A stretch of 64,000 nucleotides of DNA from Euryodendron excelsum (GCA_033060915.1 CM065377.1:52998683-53062682); one strand, 5' to 3'. Positions 47,201 to 57,737 are shown, counted from the stretch's first letter. Numbers and translations: made by a program. Notes: generated by a model not told the origin, from the letters alone.

Positions 47201-48061
47201 TTCTGATTGTACATTTTCTCCTGATATGAAGTAGAGGGCTTACATTTACTAGACTTGATCAGCTTGCAGGATGAGAAATTTTTCATTGGTGTTATTTTCT
47301 CTAACATGTCGACTGTTTTATTGGTTGGTCAAGAACTTCTTTTTCATTTGCTTGAACAGAAAAATTCCCATTCAAGCCCAACCCCCCCACCCCCCCAAAA
47401 CAAAAGTAGCTTGAGTGACTTGAGTCATACAAAGCTTCAGCACTATAAATTCAACTAAGATAAATGGAGTCTGAGGGAAGGGAAATTTCCCCAGAACTTT
47501 CGGTCCAGGAACTTAAAAGTAAACAGTTTCTTTCCAGGGCCTATTTTCCACAGAAACAAGGGAAGCCCTAAAGCCAGGAGCAACATAGTTTCCATTTTCT
47601 CTGGCAACATGGAGAGCAAAACCCCTACTTACATTCTTGTCTATGTACACAATTCCTTAGCTTACTTCCGTCCCCATTAGCTCTCTCTCTCTCTCTCTGA
47701 CAGTGATAGGTCCCATTACCATTCTCTCCCTTAAGACCCAAAAGTTCATGCCAAGAGCTGCACTAGCATCTAATTCTAAAAAGTAGAGACCATGACTTCG
47801 GCAATTGATGTTTGCTGTATTTTTCGAATTTTCACACGTTATATTTTGTAGTTTCTAACATAATAATGTCATCATTTCTTTCTGTGGAATCTTATAATTT
47901 GGGTGTTCTTGCAGTCCCTTGACTTGTGGAATCCAACTGAGAGCAACAAGATTTTGACAGTCAGTGCACACAATGGTATAATTGCTGCTTTGGCAGATTC
48001 TCCTCAGACTGAAATGATTGCTTCAGCAAGTCATGACCGATGCGTGAAATTATGGAGATGA
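32217..48061 (+). CDS. LEUNIG-like transcriptional corepressor, 17 exons
   Basis: LEUNIG-family proteins (Gro/Tup1 type) bind SEUSS-like adaptors through an N-terminal LUFS domain and repress target genes through C-terminal WD repeats (family knowledge). Exons: 32217-32251, 32371-32468, 34207-34316, 34404-34618, 35092-35140, 35218-35320, 38672-38721, 38833-39063, 42333-42512, 42658-42711, 42887-43034, 44033-44142, 44245-44394, 46156-46311, 46714-46830, 46958-47158, 47915-48061. All introns are GT-AG and phases agree, giving 717 residues. LisH (DLYIHDYMVKKNMHKAAEIF) starts at residue 14. A FLTEWWTIFWDIYSSR block ends the LUFS domain by about residue 67. A short Gln-rich repeat region (exon 9), an NSRKRK basic motif and ESFLSHDDD follow. 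Seven WD units from about residue 425 end LLWSM, QIWDA, RLWSI, GLFDV, RVWSV, DLWNP and KLWR. It is shorter than Arabidopsis LUG (931) and LUH (787) and its LUFS tail is diverged, so it is probably a third paralogue. Confidence 0.93.
32800..33900 (-). mobile_element. Tandem TRIM array in LEUNIG-like intron 2
   Basis: Three LTR-like units start TGTCAC/TGTCAT on the plus strand at about 32800, 33089 and 33346. They are separated by internal sequence ending GCTTTGATATCA (33075-33086) and GCTCTAATACCA (33332-33343). On the minus strand these read TGATATCAAAGC and TGGTATTAGAGC, versions of the initiator tRNA-Met primer site. LTR outer ends on the minus strand read TGTTGAGTCCCACATC, typical of plant TRIM elements (family knowledge). 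The order is therefore LTR-internal-LTR-internal-LTR, with a period of about 260-290 bases. A 40-base direct repeat (32811-32850 and 32852-32891) lies in the first unit. The third LTR is split by a MITE at about 33422-33859. Confidence 0.75.
33422..33859. mobile_element. MITE nested in the third TRIM LTR
   Basis: Comparison with the intact second LTR (ACACCTTCCTAGTATGCGCC) shows that ACCTTCC at the left and CAGTATACGCC at the right were once adjacent. The insert starts GGTCACATTTGTTTG and ends CAAACAAACAGGCC, giving imperfect inverted ends around GTTTGTTTG. TCC flanks both sides, a possible 3-bp target duplication. The interior is AT-rich, with a second possible MITE end near 33536 (CTATGTTTGGTTAAGG). 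Confidence 0.65.
35377..35427. repeat. 24-bp hairpin with 3-base loop in LEUNIG-like intron 6
   Basis: CCTATTGGTCCTTTTGGTTTAACA (35377-35400) is followed by GTA and its near-perfect reverse complement (35404-35427). Only two bases fail to pair as standard base pairs. It lies about 56 bases after the exon 6 donor. It could be a fold in the pre-mRNA or a small RNA precursor, but no known miRNA is recognised. Confidence 0.8.
36270..36603. mobile_element. hAT MITE with 8-bp target duplication
   Basis: The TIRs are CTATGTTATCTGGACTC on the left and CTATGTTACCTGGACTC (reverse complement) on the right. The eight bases CTTTGAGT flank both ends exactly (36262-36269 and 36604-36611). The 334-bp interior is full of GTGTC/GACAC words. 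An 8-bp duplication indicates the hAT superfamily (established knowledge). Confidence 0.9.
36671..36974. mobile_element. Second hAT MITE of the same family
   Basis: It starts CTATGTTACTTGGACTC and ends with GCAACATAG. The flanks are CTGCTATG (36663-36670) and CTGCTAGG (36975-36982), an 8-bp duplication with one mismatch. Only 59 bases separate the two target duplications of this element and its neighbour. The interior contains a GGGGAT hexamer run at 36748-36768 with G-quadruplex potential. Confidence 0.82.
39686..39704 (+). repeat. G homopolymer tract in intron 8
   Basis: A run of about 19 G follows GGTTGGGTTGG. It may form a quadruplex, and its length is doubtful because of sequencing limits. 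Confidence 0.7.
41230..42130 (-). mobile_element. Ty1/copia retrotransposon relic in LEUNIG-like intron 8
   Basis: On the minus strand, right to left, there is a YVDD reverse-transcriptase box near 41990, a DDLEGIENLKQLLCQSF segment, and an RNase H region with SLVDSLVTWKYKKQHTVS and KAEHRAMSL. Then comes the conserved C-terminal NPVFHECTKHVEV...ASQHQLADIFTEA stretch. A polypurine tract (TTGAGGGGAAGT, 41242-41231) ends the internal part, and a 3' LTR beginning about 41236 runs leftwards. Its outer end, probably somewhere before 40500, was not located. Several frameshifts and stops break the frame. It is an inactive, 5'-truncated copy opposite in orientation to the host gene. Confidence 0.85.
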
Positions 48062-49095
48062 AGATTGTTGCTCAATGTACATACAGAGAATTCGGCATTT
48101 CATAGATTTTGGATACAAGACAGAAAATGGTAGAGCTGCAGGTGCATCATCGGGAATAAAGCCATAGCCGAAGATACACCATTTTGTTATCAGCTTATAG
48201 AAGAAACTAGTATACATACATGGGCCTAAGTGATCAGATCTTGCAGTGTTTCGGATCTTGTGGATTTTCTCAAACTTGTGAGAGTTTTTATTGCTTAGTA
48301 GTTTAAAGGGGTGTTTGGAGATTGCATATTGATGAACTCAGTTTATTCTGGTTGGCTTATAAAGTTTAAGATATTTTTGGTAATGCTTTTATAGTCTGTT
48401 GTCCCTTCACAACTTTATTTTAGATGAGAATTGTTCATTGAAATGATACCGAAATCTGGGTAGGGAGCTCATGTTTGCAGTTAATTTAGAATGTACTCTA
48501 ATAGTTGTCCTGAGAAATTATTCAGTGCTAGAACGACAATGCAGAGACAAAAATCAGTGATATTGTTTCCCAAATTCAGTTTTAAATTCTGCTCGAAAAC
48601 AAACTGAGGTCAAATTCAACTGGAAAGAGTTCAGCCATTGCTCTAGAAATCATCCAGAATTGGTAAAATTTTGAAAAAGGAAAAAGAAAGAGGAAAACAG
48701 GCAACCTAATAATTTTTCATTCTACCGAAAATTCAGAAGACAGGCTGCAGAAGAATCAATGACACATTGTTAAAAACAATTAAATCATCCACAAAACCTA
48801 GATTCTCAAATCCAACCCTATATTCAACAACTCAGTCAAGTTCGGCAAAACGGATATTAGTCAACTTGTTAGGACATTAGTGCAAATCCTAAGAGGATGA
48901 GGAAACATTTTTTTGAGTTTGAGATTAATATTCTACAATGGAACAAAGAAATTATCATTTCTCAAAATATTGAAGGGTTTTTATGAATGAGAACAAGAAG
49001 CAGATTTCAATTCCCTTGCTAAGACAATTAGCTAGCATTGGTTCTACACAATTAAAAGAGAATATGACAACAATAATACACATTTGCAAGTTTCA
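48062..49095. other. Spacer between convergent LEUNIG-like and S5 genes
   Basis: About 1.03 kb separates the two stop codons. It should hold both 3' UTRs. No repeat ends or extra gene are visible. Confidence 0.5.
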
Positions 49096-51828
49096 TCACT
49101 TCCAGAGTTCTTCCATTGGGATCCCACGCTCGGCAGCAACTTCACTGAATTGCCTCATTTGCTGCACTGCAACAACAGTGGCTCTTGCATTGTTAAGGGC
49201 GTTGTCACTTCCAAGTTGCTTCCCTAATGCATTCTCAACACCTGCCATTTCTAGCACGATCCTCACAGCTCCTCCAGCAATCACTCCAGTTCCAGGGGAA
49301 GCAGGTCTAAGCATCACCTTTGCTGCCCCATAATCACCCTCAGATCTGCCATTTATTTTCTCCACAGGATTAATAATAGCAGGCCAACATGAAAAGACAA
49401 AGTTCCTACAACTGTAGAACTGACCAACAAAAACAATATTGAGTCTCAAGACCATACATCTAACTAACGGGGACAGTTGGGTTCTCTAGCATATGAAACT
49501 AATTGTAATTAGGTTTTCTTGATTTGAAAAGCAAGAATATAAGGAAGAGATTTCTTTCACCAAGTTTTTCAAAAGAAAATGGTTCCAAATTTTGTTTTCC
49601 TCAACTGGTGTGTATTCGAGATACAAGGAATGTGAAGAACATGTCAATGCTATCTTACTCCTTTTGGCTTTCTGATTTGTTTTCATTTTTCCCCCCTTTC
49701 AATTTCTTTCCTTTCTTTTGGGCATGCTAACTGTGTGCACATGCCACATGATTGTGTTTGAATTGATATGTATCATGAAGAGACTAAAGACTATGCACCT
49801 TATCAGTCCATTGAAGTATGAACAAATTGAATTTAACTCATGTATCAGATTCTTTACAAGCCATCCCTATAATCAGAAGAATACATGCATATGTACTGAT
49901 CCATGAGTACATGTGCATTCATATGTATAATCCTCCACCTGTTTCCTTCGTTCCCTAGTGAGATAATAATTTTAGTGCAGACCTACACAATCCTAAATTT
50001 GAGCTTCTTTTCTTTCTCACCATATGCTTCCATTTCCAAAGTGACCAAAGCTTAGACTCAACTTGATGCTCAATAATCTTTAGATGATACTTTGGTTTGG
50101 AACTTCCTCAAATGCTTCAAACATTCACGAAGTTCTAGACCAAAACGGAAGTTAAAAGCACTTTTCATGTACATTGGGAAGCTGATAGCTTCCAACTTGA
50201 CCTTATTGGAGCTTCCAAAAACCACACATCACTTCCAGTAGTTGCACATAGGTACTGTCATCTTGTCGCTCCAGAGACTACTTTGTAATCTTGCCACAAA
50301 CAGATTAAAATTTTTGAGAACTGCAAAAGCTCAATTGCAAATATACTATGTAAGCTGAAATCACTTCGCTTAAACGTCAGTCATCTAAGCTTTGCAGGCA
50401 CCATTGTAAGACATAATCATATCTACTATAGAACACTACCCAAGGAATAACACAGGGGACAACTTAGAAGAACAATTCGAGAAATCTAATTACTAGACCC
50501 AGAATGTCTTTAGAGCATAGTCTGATGATAATCAATCTATAACACAGAGACACATAAAAACCAAAATCCACAACTTCTATAATGTCAGTAAAAACAAGTA
50601 TCTTGGCGTGCGTTTGGAGAAAACCTGATGCAACTACTTAAGCACCAACCAATCCAGTCACCCTGTAAGAAAAACTTACAAGACCATATAATCTATACAT
50701 ATCTATGGAGATAATGATTTATACGTCACTAGCTTTCAATTAGAAGTTTGCAAAGCCCGAAATTTTTGATAGCACTTAGACTAAGTACCTCTCACATCTG
50801 ACATAATGTTACAGGGCTTATGATTGATATGAGTTGCCTTACAGAGCTTAGATTCATCTTGATGCAACTTTAAGCACTCCAAGCATTCCTCCATTTATGC
50901 AGTGCTTCTGTAAGTTCCTTAGGCTCCGTTTGTTTCGACGTAAAATGTCTTTAGGAAAATATTTTACACATTTTCTGGTGTTTAGTTGGACAAAAGAGTA
51001 AGTAAAATATTTTTTATAAAACACCCAAAACTGACTTACATTTCTAAAATCGGTAAGTTAATTTTGGAAACTCACCCGACCCTTCTCGATTCATCTTTGA
51101 CATTTCTCATTCTGCAAACGTCTCTCTCTCTCTCTCTCCCCCAAGCCCCCCCCCCCCCCCCCCCCCCGCGCGGAGATAAGCCTCTCTTCATTTCATACGT
51201 TTATATCTCTCTCTACACTCTCATCCTCTCTAATTGCTCCTCTTCTCAATCCACCACCCACCTCCATCTAAGTGGAGATCTCAATTGTTTGTCTTCCAAT
51301 ACGGTCTGAATTGGCATTCTCTGCTTTTTTTTATAGGAAGAATAAGCTGATTTCGAAGAGAAGGGAGGAAAGAAGAAAAGAAGGGAGAAAATAAGAAAGG
51401 GTGAGTACTTTTCAAACCCTAATTCCAATTTCTTTGAGTTATTTAGCTTAATTTTTCTCTGTTCATATATAAATATATACATGCACATGTCACTGTATTG
51501 TTCACAATGGTTCTAAGGACAGTGGTGGTTGTATGCAAATTGGATCAATGGGTGTTGCACAATTTGCTAATTTTCTTTATTATTTTAATGGCTATGATAC
51601 AATTATACATTGTGCAGATCGTTTGCTATAAACTTCTCTTGGTTTAGACATTTTTTGATTGTTTGAGAACACTCCCCATTTTCTGTCGGTTGCAACTGTT
51701 TTGTGAAATTGGCTTAGTCATCACCTTAGTACTAACATGCTTTTAATTGTCTGTTTCTTTGGTTGCATTTTTTCCCCTAAGGAACCCAAGGAAAACCCGA
51801 CTCTTACAATTTCAATAGCTTCATGAAC

Positions 51829-51886
<58 letters not shown>

Positions 51887-53879
51887 CTATAGAAATATAT
51901 ACAGTCAATATGTGCCTATACATAGATCTTATGGTGGATAGCTAAATGAACCCAATAGTAGATTTCTCTTACCCATTATTTTGGTAATTGCACTTATGCT
52001 TGACAGTGTCAATGTCTATATATAGATCCTAATGACTAGATTATGCGACTTGTGAACAATGAATTTCAATCTCAAAGAAGTGACACAAACACAAAGATAA
52101 AGAGAAGAAACTAGGGAATGGACAATGAAGAAAAACGTGGAGAGGTAGCAGATGTAATTAGTAGGTTGACTGGGGATCAGCTTAATGTTCAAGCTCTTCA
52201 TGATGAAGTAATGAAGTTGGAAGGTTTTGATGAATCTTTTCTTGGCTCTGCTTTCGATTATTTGGTAGAACATGAGAGGCTTGGGAAGGCATATATGGTC
52301 AAGAGCAAGAACCTCCAAAGGATTTGGCTTGAAAATTTTAGAAAGATATGAATTCTATAAATTTTAGAAAGATTTGGCTCAAACAAGAACCATAGATGTT
52401 GGTTTGCTACTTTACTTGCAAGTGCAATTAATAGGGCATTTTTTTTTCACAAGATTTTATTTCCCTTTCTAGCTTGTTGAAACAAGTCTTCCAGCTTCCA
52501 AAATAGGGATGAATATTGCCTCACTTTTAAGGGAATATATTGTTCTAAGCATAGAGATATGCCAGACTTGGTTTTCCATAATGACAATGGCTAGACATAG
52601 CTTGGTTTTCTATTATGGCAATGGTTGGATATTACTTGAGAGTCAAAAGAAATGGTTAGTCATAGCTTGAAATGCTACTGTGTTATCTGCTTTCCAATTC
52701 GTATTCATTGCATTGCTCGAGCATACCAACATACTTGGGTTGGTTTTAGAAAAAAAAATTTTTGTGCCAAACAACTGAAATATTTTTTAAATGTCAACAA
52801 AACACAAGAAAATAAAAATTAAAAAATTGTTTTGTGCAAAATCTTTTTCCGTGAAAAATATTTTTTGGTGTAAAATATTTTACGTCGAAACAAATGGAGC
52901 CTTAGTCTCATTTAAAGGAGTTACCAAACTCCACAAACTTAAAGTAATTACTTCAATTCAAATTCTAGCATCAACAACAAACACCACATACATATAAAAT
53001 CTGTACACAAGACCCAAATTGGGTAAAATCTCAAAGCTCAAATCCAAATGAAATTGCACAATTGAACAAATTTTAAGGAGATTCAACACTTAGGTCAATA
53101 GGGCTATCTAATTTGGCAAATCAAAGTGTATACATAAATATTCACAGAGATATCTAAATTCACAAGCACAATGTAATTCACTGACAGTACCTGTGAGGAA
53201 ATGTCAAGTACTTGGTCATGGGCACCGTAATGACATTCCGGCGCGCATTAATGGCCGACTTCTGAACGGCGGCGATAACCTCTTTCGCCTTCCCAACGCC
53301 GACACCAACACGACCCTGCTTGTCACCCACAACCACAACAGCCCTGAAATGCAATTGCTTCCCTCCTTTAACCACCTTGGTGACCCTTCTCACCTGAACC
53401 ACCCTTTCGTCAAATCCATCTCTCACCTTCTCTTTCTTGACCTTTGACCCTAACCCAGTTGTTTTCTTTATCTTAGAATCCATCACGTACACGTCATTGC
53501 CCAATAGGCTGACCCCACTGTAACCTGGACCGTAGAGCTCTTCGTACGCGGCGGCGACTGCGTCTTCGGCCTCGAGAGGGCCATCGTCGAAGGAGGGTGG
53601 TGGGACGAAGCCTTCTGGGGCTTCTGGTGGTTCAAAGGTGATGTCGTCTTCGGGGTTGACGTTGTCAAAGAAGGTGGTGTCGATGTCGTCGGAAGGATTG
53701 GCTTGGATGGGGTTGAATTTGGTGGGTTTTGAGGGGAGCGAGAGAGAAGGGTGTGATAGTTTGAGGGTGGGGTTGTGGAGGGTAGTGGAGAGAGAAGGTG
53801 ATGGGTTGAGGAGAGAGAAACGGGGGGTACGGATAGAGAGCGAAGAGAAGGTAGAGAGAGAAGTCGCAGAAGAGGCCAT
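49096..53879 (-). CDS. RPS5: Chloroplast 30S ribosomal protein S5, nuclear-encoded
   Basis: This is a component of the small subunit of the plastid ribosome, imported from the cytosol. Exon 1 is 53879-53191 and exon 2 is 49345-49096. The 3,845-bp intron has GT and AG ends, and the split Arg codon restores [14 protein letters not shown], giving 312 residues (Arabidopsis protein about 303). Residues 1-60 are a Ser/Thr-rich transit peptide ([20 protein letters not shown]). A plant-specific acidic stretch follows to about residue 110. The S5 RNA-binding domain ([19 protein letters not shown]...[17 protein letters not shown]) occupies about 160-225. The C-terminal S5 domain ([36 protein letters not shown]) occupies the rest and ends in EELWK. 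No defects are seen. The large intron hosts a Harbinger-type transposon. Confidence 0.96.
50922..52901. mobile_element. PIF/Harbinger element in the S5 intron
   Basis: The terminal inverted repeats read GGCTCCGTTTGTTTCGACG on the left and GGCTCCATTTGTTTCGACG (reverse complement) on the right, and matching continues through GTAAAAT. The three-base target TTA is duplicated (50919-50921 and 52902-52904). TTA/TAA duplications with G-start TIRs are the hallmark of PIF/Harbinger (established knowledge). The 1,980-bp length is large for a MITE. It includes a C homopolymer (51146-51166), CT, AT and GT microsatellites (51829-51885) and one plausible ORF. No transposase with a DDE motif is visible, so it is non-autonomous. 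Confidence 0.87.
52118..52351 (+). CDS. 77-residue ORF of the Harbinger element
   Basis: [20 protein letters not shown] starts a 77-residue charged, helical-looking protein. It continues [20 protein letters not shown] and ends near QRIWLENF. The end segment (leucine-rich helix, then a short helix, then (R/L)xxWL) resembles the C-terminal region of plant Myb/SANT-like proteins related to Harbinger ORF1 products. That is a pattern judgement without a search. The DNA-binding SANT part is missing. A purine-rich leader with a GTGAGT donor (51401) might be spliced to it. It may be a remnant of ORF1 or a captured gene piece. Confidence 0.45.
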   Translation: MDNEEKRGEVADVISRLTGDQLNVQALHDEVMKLEGFDESFLGSAFDYLVEHERLGKAYMVKSKNLQRIWLENFRKI

Positions 53880-54221
53880 GGTGAGAAGGAGAAGGAAGGA
53901 GAAGATCAGTTAAGTGTGGCAGATAGTGTTATTCCAAAGAGCCCCAAAACGGGTCGGGTAAACGATAGATCATGGAGCAAGGTGATGAGACCCACTACTT
54001 CACCATTTATATTTGCCAAAAGTACTAAAAATTAGGAAAATTACCATTTACTTTAGCGAAAGCTGAACATTTTTATTTAAATTTGTTGACCAAAAGTATT
54101 GAAAATTGAAAAAAAAAAAAAAGCAGATAAAAATAACAAAATTGGTTAGATGTTATGAAATAGTTGACTGGTGAATGACACGTAATTTGTAACTTATCAT
54201 TATATTTGTTTATATAAACGT

Positions 54222-54412
54222 AAGAGGGAAAGAGAAAAGAAGAGAAGAGGGAAAGAAAAAAATAGAGAGAAAAAGAAGAAAGAGAAAAAAGAGAGAGAAA
54301 GAAGAAAGGGACAAAGAAAAGAGAGAAAAGTGAGAGAGAGATATAAGAGAGAGAAAGAAAAGAAGAGAAAGAAGGAAAGGAAAAGAGAAGGAATGAAAAG
54401 ACAAAAAGTGTA
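54222..54412 (+). repeat. 190-bp polypurine tract
   Basis: Nearly every base on the plus strand is A or G (GAAAGAGAAAAGAAGAG-like units, GAAAGAAGG, GGAAAAGAGAAGG), with only about half a dozen T or C interruptions. Such tracts can form triplex (H-DNA). It lies about 350 bases upstream of the S5 start codon. Confidence 0.85.
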
Positions 54413-54450
54413 GGTAATACATGTTTGGAGAGTAATACATGTTTGTTTTA

Positions 54451-54980
54451 TAAGAGTAATACATGTTTGGATGGTTAAGAAAATTTATCCCCATAGTTTC
54501 AGAAGAACTATTTAATTATTATTTGACAGTTCCAGAAAAACTAGTTTTCTTATATACTGTGTTTGAATATTTTGCTTGCTTCAAATTCATTTAGTTTATA
54601 ACACGTTATCAGCACGAAACTCTAAGTACTTGTATATCTGGAAGATATTTTATTATATTAGTGAAAGTACTTCATGTATATGTCATTAATATTTCAGTTC
54701 ATTTATCTTTATTTGGGTTCTTCACTGTTCACTCTTCACTTCATTGCAAAATTATCTTAGGTGATCAAGAAGATCTATCATCATAGTTCCAGAAGAACTA
54801 TATAATTATTATATTTTATCTTATAAGAGTAATACATGCTTGGGTAATTAAAAAGATTCATCCTCATAGTTCTAAAAGAACTATTTAATTATTATTTGAC
54901 AGTTCCAGAAGAACTAGTTTTCTTATATACTGTGTTTGAATATTTTGCTTGTTTCAAATTTATTTAGTTTATAATATCGA
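54451..54980 (+). mobile_element. LTR-like duplication with TATCAGCACGA primer-like site
   Basis: About 150 bases (54451-54603: AAGAGTAATACATG...CATAGTTTCAGAAGAACTATTTAATTATT...GTTTGAATATTTTGCTTG) recur at 54825-54977 with few changes. The first copy is followed by ACACGTTATCAGCACGA (54601-54617), which resembles the primer-site junction of many plant copia-type elements (family knowledge). Two similar terminal copies with a primer-like site and a 200-base interior suggest another miniature LTR element. A short third piece (CATAGTTCCAGAAGAACTAT) is at 54782-54801. Confidence 0.5.
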
Positions 54981-55445
54981 ACAAATTCATGATTATTAGA
55001 AAGAAGAATTTTAAAATTCATTTCAGGTATTGAAAGAAATATGAAAAGTTTCTTGAGAATTAACTAATGCATTTTTCTTCCTTTTTTATTGTTTTATTTT
55101 TTGCACTTTCTCTCCACGAACAAACAAAAGAACATTTCTTAAATTAACGAAATTTCAGAATTCTCACTAGAAATATAATATATGCAATGTTCTCAAAATT
55201 TAGCTAAAGATAACAAGAAATAGCTAATTACTAATAAGAATAAAAGACTGTGTAAAAATGAATTTTAAAAAAAATTCATTGAAGCTTAAATGATTTTTTT
55301 TTTTATATTTATCGTGATGTACATAATGAGCCACTAGATAATTGTCTTGATTGCCAAATTCTTATATGAAATCATGTAATGTACGATATTAGAATGGAGT
55401 TAATGCTAGCTCCTATATTTTTATAGTTGACTATAACATCTCAAT

Positions 55446-55751
55446 TAGGGTTGTAAATGAGTTGAGTCAAGCCGAGTAGTAGATTATTCAAGCTTGACTT
55501 GTTTAATTTTTAATCCGATCTCAAACGAACTTCAATTGAGCTAAATATAAGCTGAGCTCAAGTAATTTGAATTTTTTTAGTTTATAAACTTATCAAGTTT
55601 AAGTTCAAGACGAACTCATAAACTTAACGAATTTTAAAATGTGTTCAACCTTAGCTTGCTTACATAATGATTCAATCTCAAATAAGTTTTTAACGAATCA
55701 AATGCGAGCCGAGTTCTAATAACTTTGGTTTTTTTTTTTTTTACAGCCCTA
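55446..55751. mobile_element. hAT-type MITE
   Basis: It starts TAGGGTTGTAAATGAGTTGAG and ends TTTTACAGCCCTA, giving TIRs of the TAGGGYTGTAAA type common in plant hAT MITEs. Flanking ATCTCA occurs on both sides (left 55438-55443, right 55754-55759), with ACATCTCA versus ATATCTCA as the likely 8-bp duplication; its exact register to the TIR is uncertain. AGCTTGAC, GAGCTCAAG and GAGCCGAG-type words fill the interior. Confidence 0.7.
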
Positions 55752-56810
55752 ATATCTCATGCCTGAATATGAATAATCAAGTCAAACATGAACTTCAATT
55801 GGTGCTAGTTTTACCCTCGACTCATGAATTAGGGTTGAGGGCAAATTCACTTTGTTAATTGTTTGTAAATTTGGAGTTCTCACAAATAAAATGTGGCCTT
55901 CAAAGACTACAAGCAAAAACTATCATCTATAGTACTGTAAACCGTTGCGCACTGTACTCCCGTGTAACTAAAAAAGTGTTGGTTACCGCAAAAGCAGTGG
56001 AAGATTGGCGACAACTATATGCACAATTTCTAGTGGCGCTGAGTTAACAACATTCAATCTTTCATATTTATTTCAATCTATCCTAAGGTGATTATAGTCT
56101 AAACTCTTAATCTATAAACGAAATTTTGTCTGATTGATGAAATTATTATAAGGAAATGAAAGAGTTACAAAGTTTCAAAATCTAGCTTCAACGACCTTGA
56201 GTGCTACTTTATTATAATACTCTAGATATAATGGTTAATTTATTAGTTAAATTGTTAGAGTTCTTGAGTTTTACCTCTCTTGTAATCAATTATTATTTAT
56301 ATAATCATAAAATTTACATTATTCATGTAAATAATAATTTTGTTCAAATTTGAGAGACAGAGTCGGCTAAACTCTTAAACATCTCGTAAAAAAGAAAGAA
56401 AATAAAAATAAAAATAAACTCCTCATTTGCTTGTAATGCCCAAAGTGTAATCAAAACCTTGACATCCACAGCAAAGAGGGTGTACGAACTCAGTACGGCT
56501 ACACTAAATCCAGCCCATTGACATCCCATCGAAGGCAGCCCAGTAAAGGGATCACAACAGGCCCAATTTCCATTCATTTATTGGTCCACTTGTTATAAAC
56601 TGGCACATGTTTCAGGAAACTCACATGCAACTATCGGTGACATTACCCATCTCCAGTTTGGAAAACTTGAAAGAACATGTGTTGACTAGTAAAACCACCC
56701 CACAAAGCCAGGTTATTCAAGCTCCTACGCGTGGCCATCTTACCCGACGTGTCACTCAACCAGCATGCCACCTTCTTCATCTCTTACCCCTTTAAAATAA
56801 CATCTAACAA

Positions 56811-57737
56811 ATGGCTGCAATGTCTACAACCAGAAACGCCATGTTCAACCTCTCAAAGGCTTTCCCTCAATCCCCTCCTCCTCTCTCTCTCCGCCCCAAA
56901 GTCTCTAAGGTCTGCTTCACTTCTGCCTCCAAGCAGGTATGTTAACATACTAACATTAGTTAGCTTTCTGTCTCTCTGTATACACCTATACATATTCTCG
57001 TATATACATATATAAACATATATGTATACCTGTATGTATATGTACTTGCATTACAGAGGCCAAATGCAGCAGATGGAAGAGGAGGAGGTGGGTATTGGAC
57101 CAGTGATTCTGACAGTGAAGCATATGAGATGGCCGAAAAAGCAAAAGAAAGAGCGAAAGAAGCCGTGGAAAGAACCAAAGAGAGAGCCCAAGAAATGAAG
57201 GAGAAAGCAAAAGAACATGCAGAGATCATGGAGGAGAAGACGAGAGACACGACGGGGAAGGCGGCGGAGAAGGCCAAAGAAGGAACCAGTAAAGCAGCCG
57301 AAGCCGCTGAGCATGCGAAAGAGAAGGCCAAAGAAGAAGCTCAGAAAGTGAAGGACAAGACTAAGAAAACAGCTGGGACGGCGGCCGAGAAGGCGAAAGA
57401 GGGGACTTACAAGGCGACAGAGCAGACGAAAGCCGCCGGAGAAACGGCGGCCGATAAGGCTAAGGAAGGGACGAGCAAGGCGCCGGAGGTGGCGCAGAGC
57501 CTAGGAGAGAAGGCGAAGCAGACGGTTCAGGGAGCGTGGGGGGCGGCGAAGGAGACTACTCAGAAGATTAAGGAGACTGTGGTGGGTAAGTCTGAGGATG
57601 ATGACAAATCCATTGATGATTACTTTGAAGATCATGTGAGGAAACCTGTGAAGGAGGAGGAGGAGGGTGAGAAGACCATGGATGAAGATGCGGGGGAGTT
57701 GAGGAGGCGTAGTGGTGATGAGAAGAAGAAACATTGA
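56811..57737 (+). CDS. Organelle-targeted LEA_4 protein, two exons
   Basis: Late embryogenesis abundant group 3/LEA_4 proteins are intrinsically disordered and protect membranes and enzymes during drying or cold (family knowledge). Exon 1 is 56811-56936 and exon 2 is 57057-57737. The 120-bp intron has GT and AG ends, giving 268 residues. The 42-residue exon 1 is rich in Ser, Arg and Ala and lacks acidic residues ([20 protein letters not shown]), as expected for a mitochondrial or plastid presequence. Residues about 65-205 contain repeated 11-mers of the type [11 protein letters not shown], with Ala, Lys and Glu in amphipathic-helix register. The acidic tail has [17 protein letters not shown] and ends GDEKKKH. 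The closest known relatives are probably the organellar LEA_4 proteins such as Arabidopsis At4g21020, but that is from memory. The gene is intact. Confidence 0.9.

Larger units (their letters stand above)
53880..56810. other. Intergenic region between divergent S5 and LEA genes
   Basis: This contains the S5 promoter (53880 rightwards, minus strand) and, at the other end, the LEA promoter. In between are a polypurine tract, a duplicated LTR-like segment and a hAT MITE, listed separately. No additional gene is supported. Confidence 0.5.

Noticed and set aside
54210..54494. 94-codon minus-strand Ser/Phe/Leu-rich frame
   Set aside because: It is simply the complement of the polypurine tract.
56960..57331. 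123-codon minus-strand frame (Ala/Ser/Phe-rich) opposite the LEA gene
   Set aside because: It is a reverse reading of the Ala/Lys/Glu repeats, crosses the LEA intron and has no homologous features.
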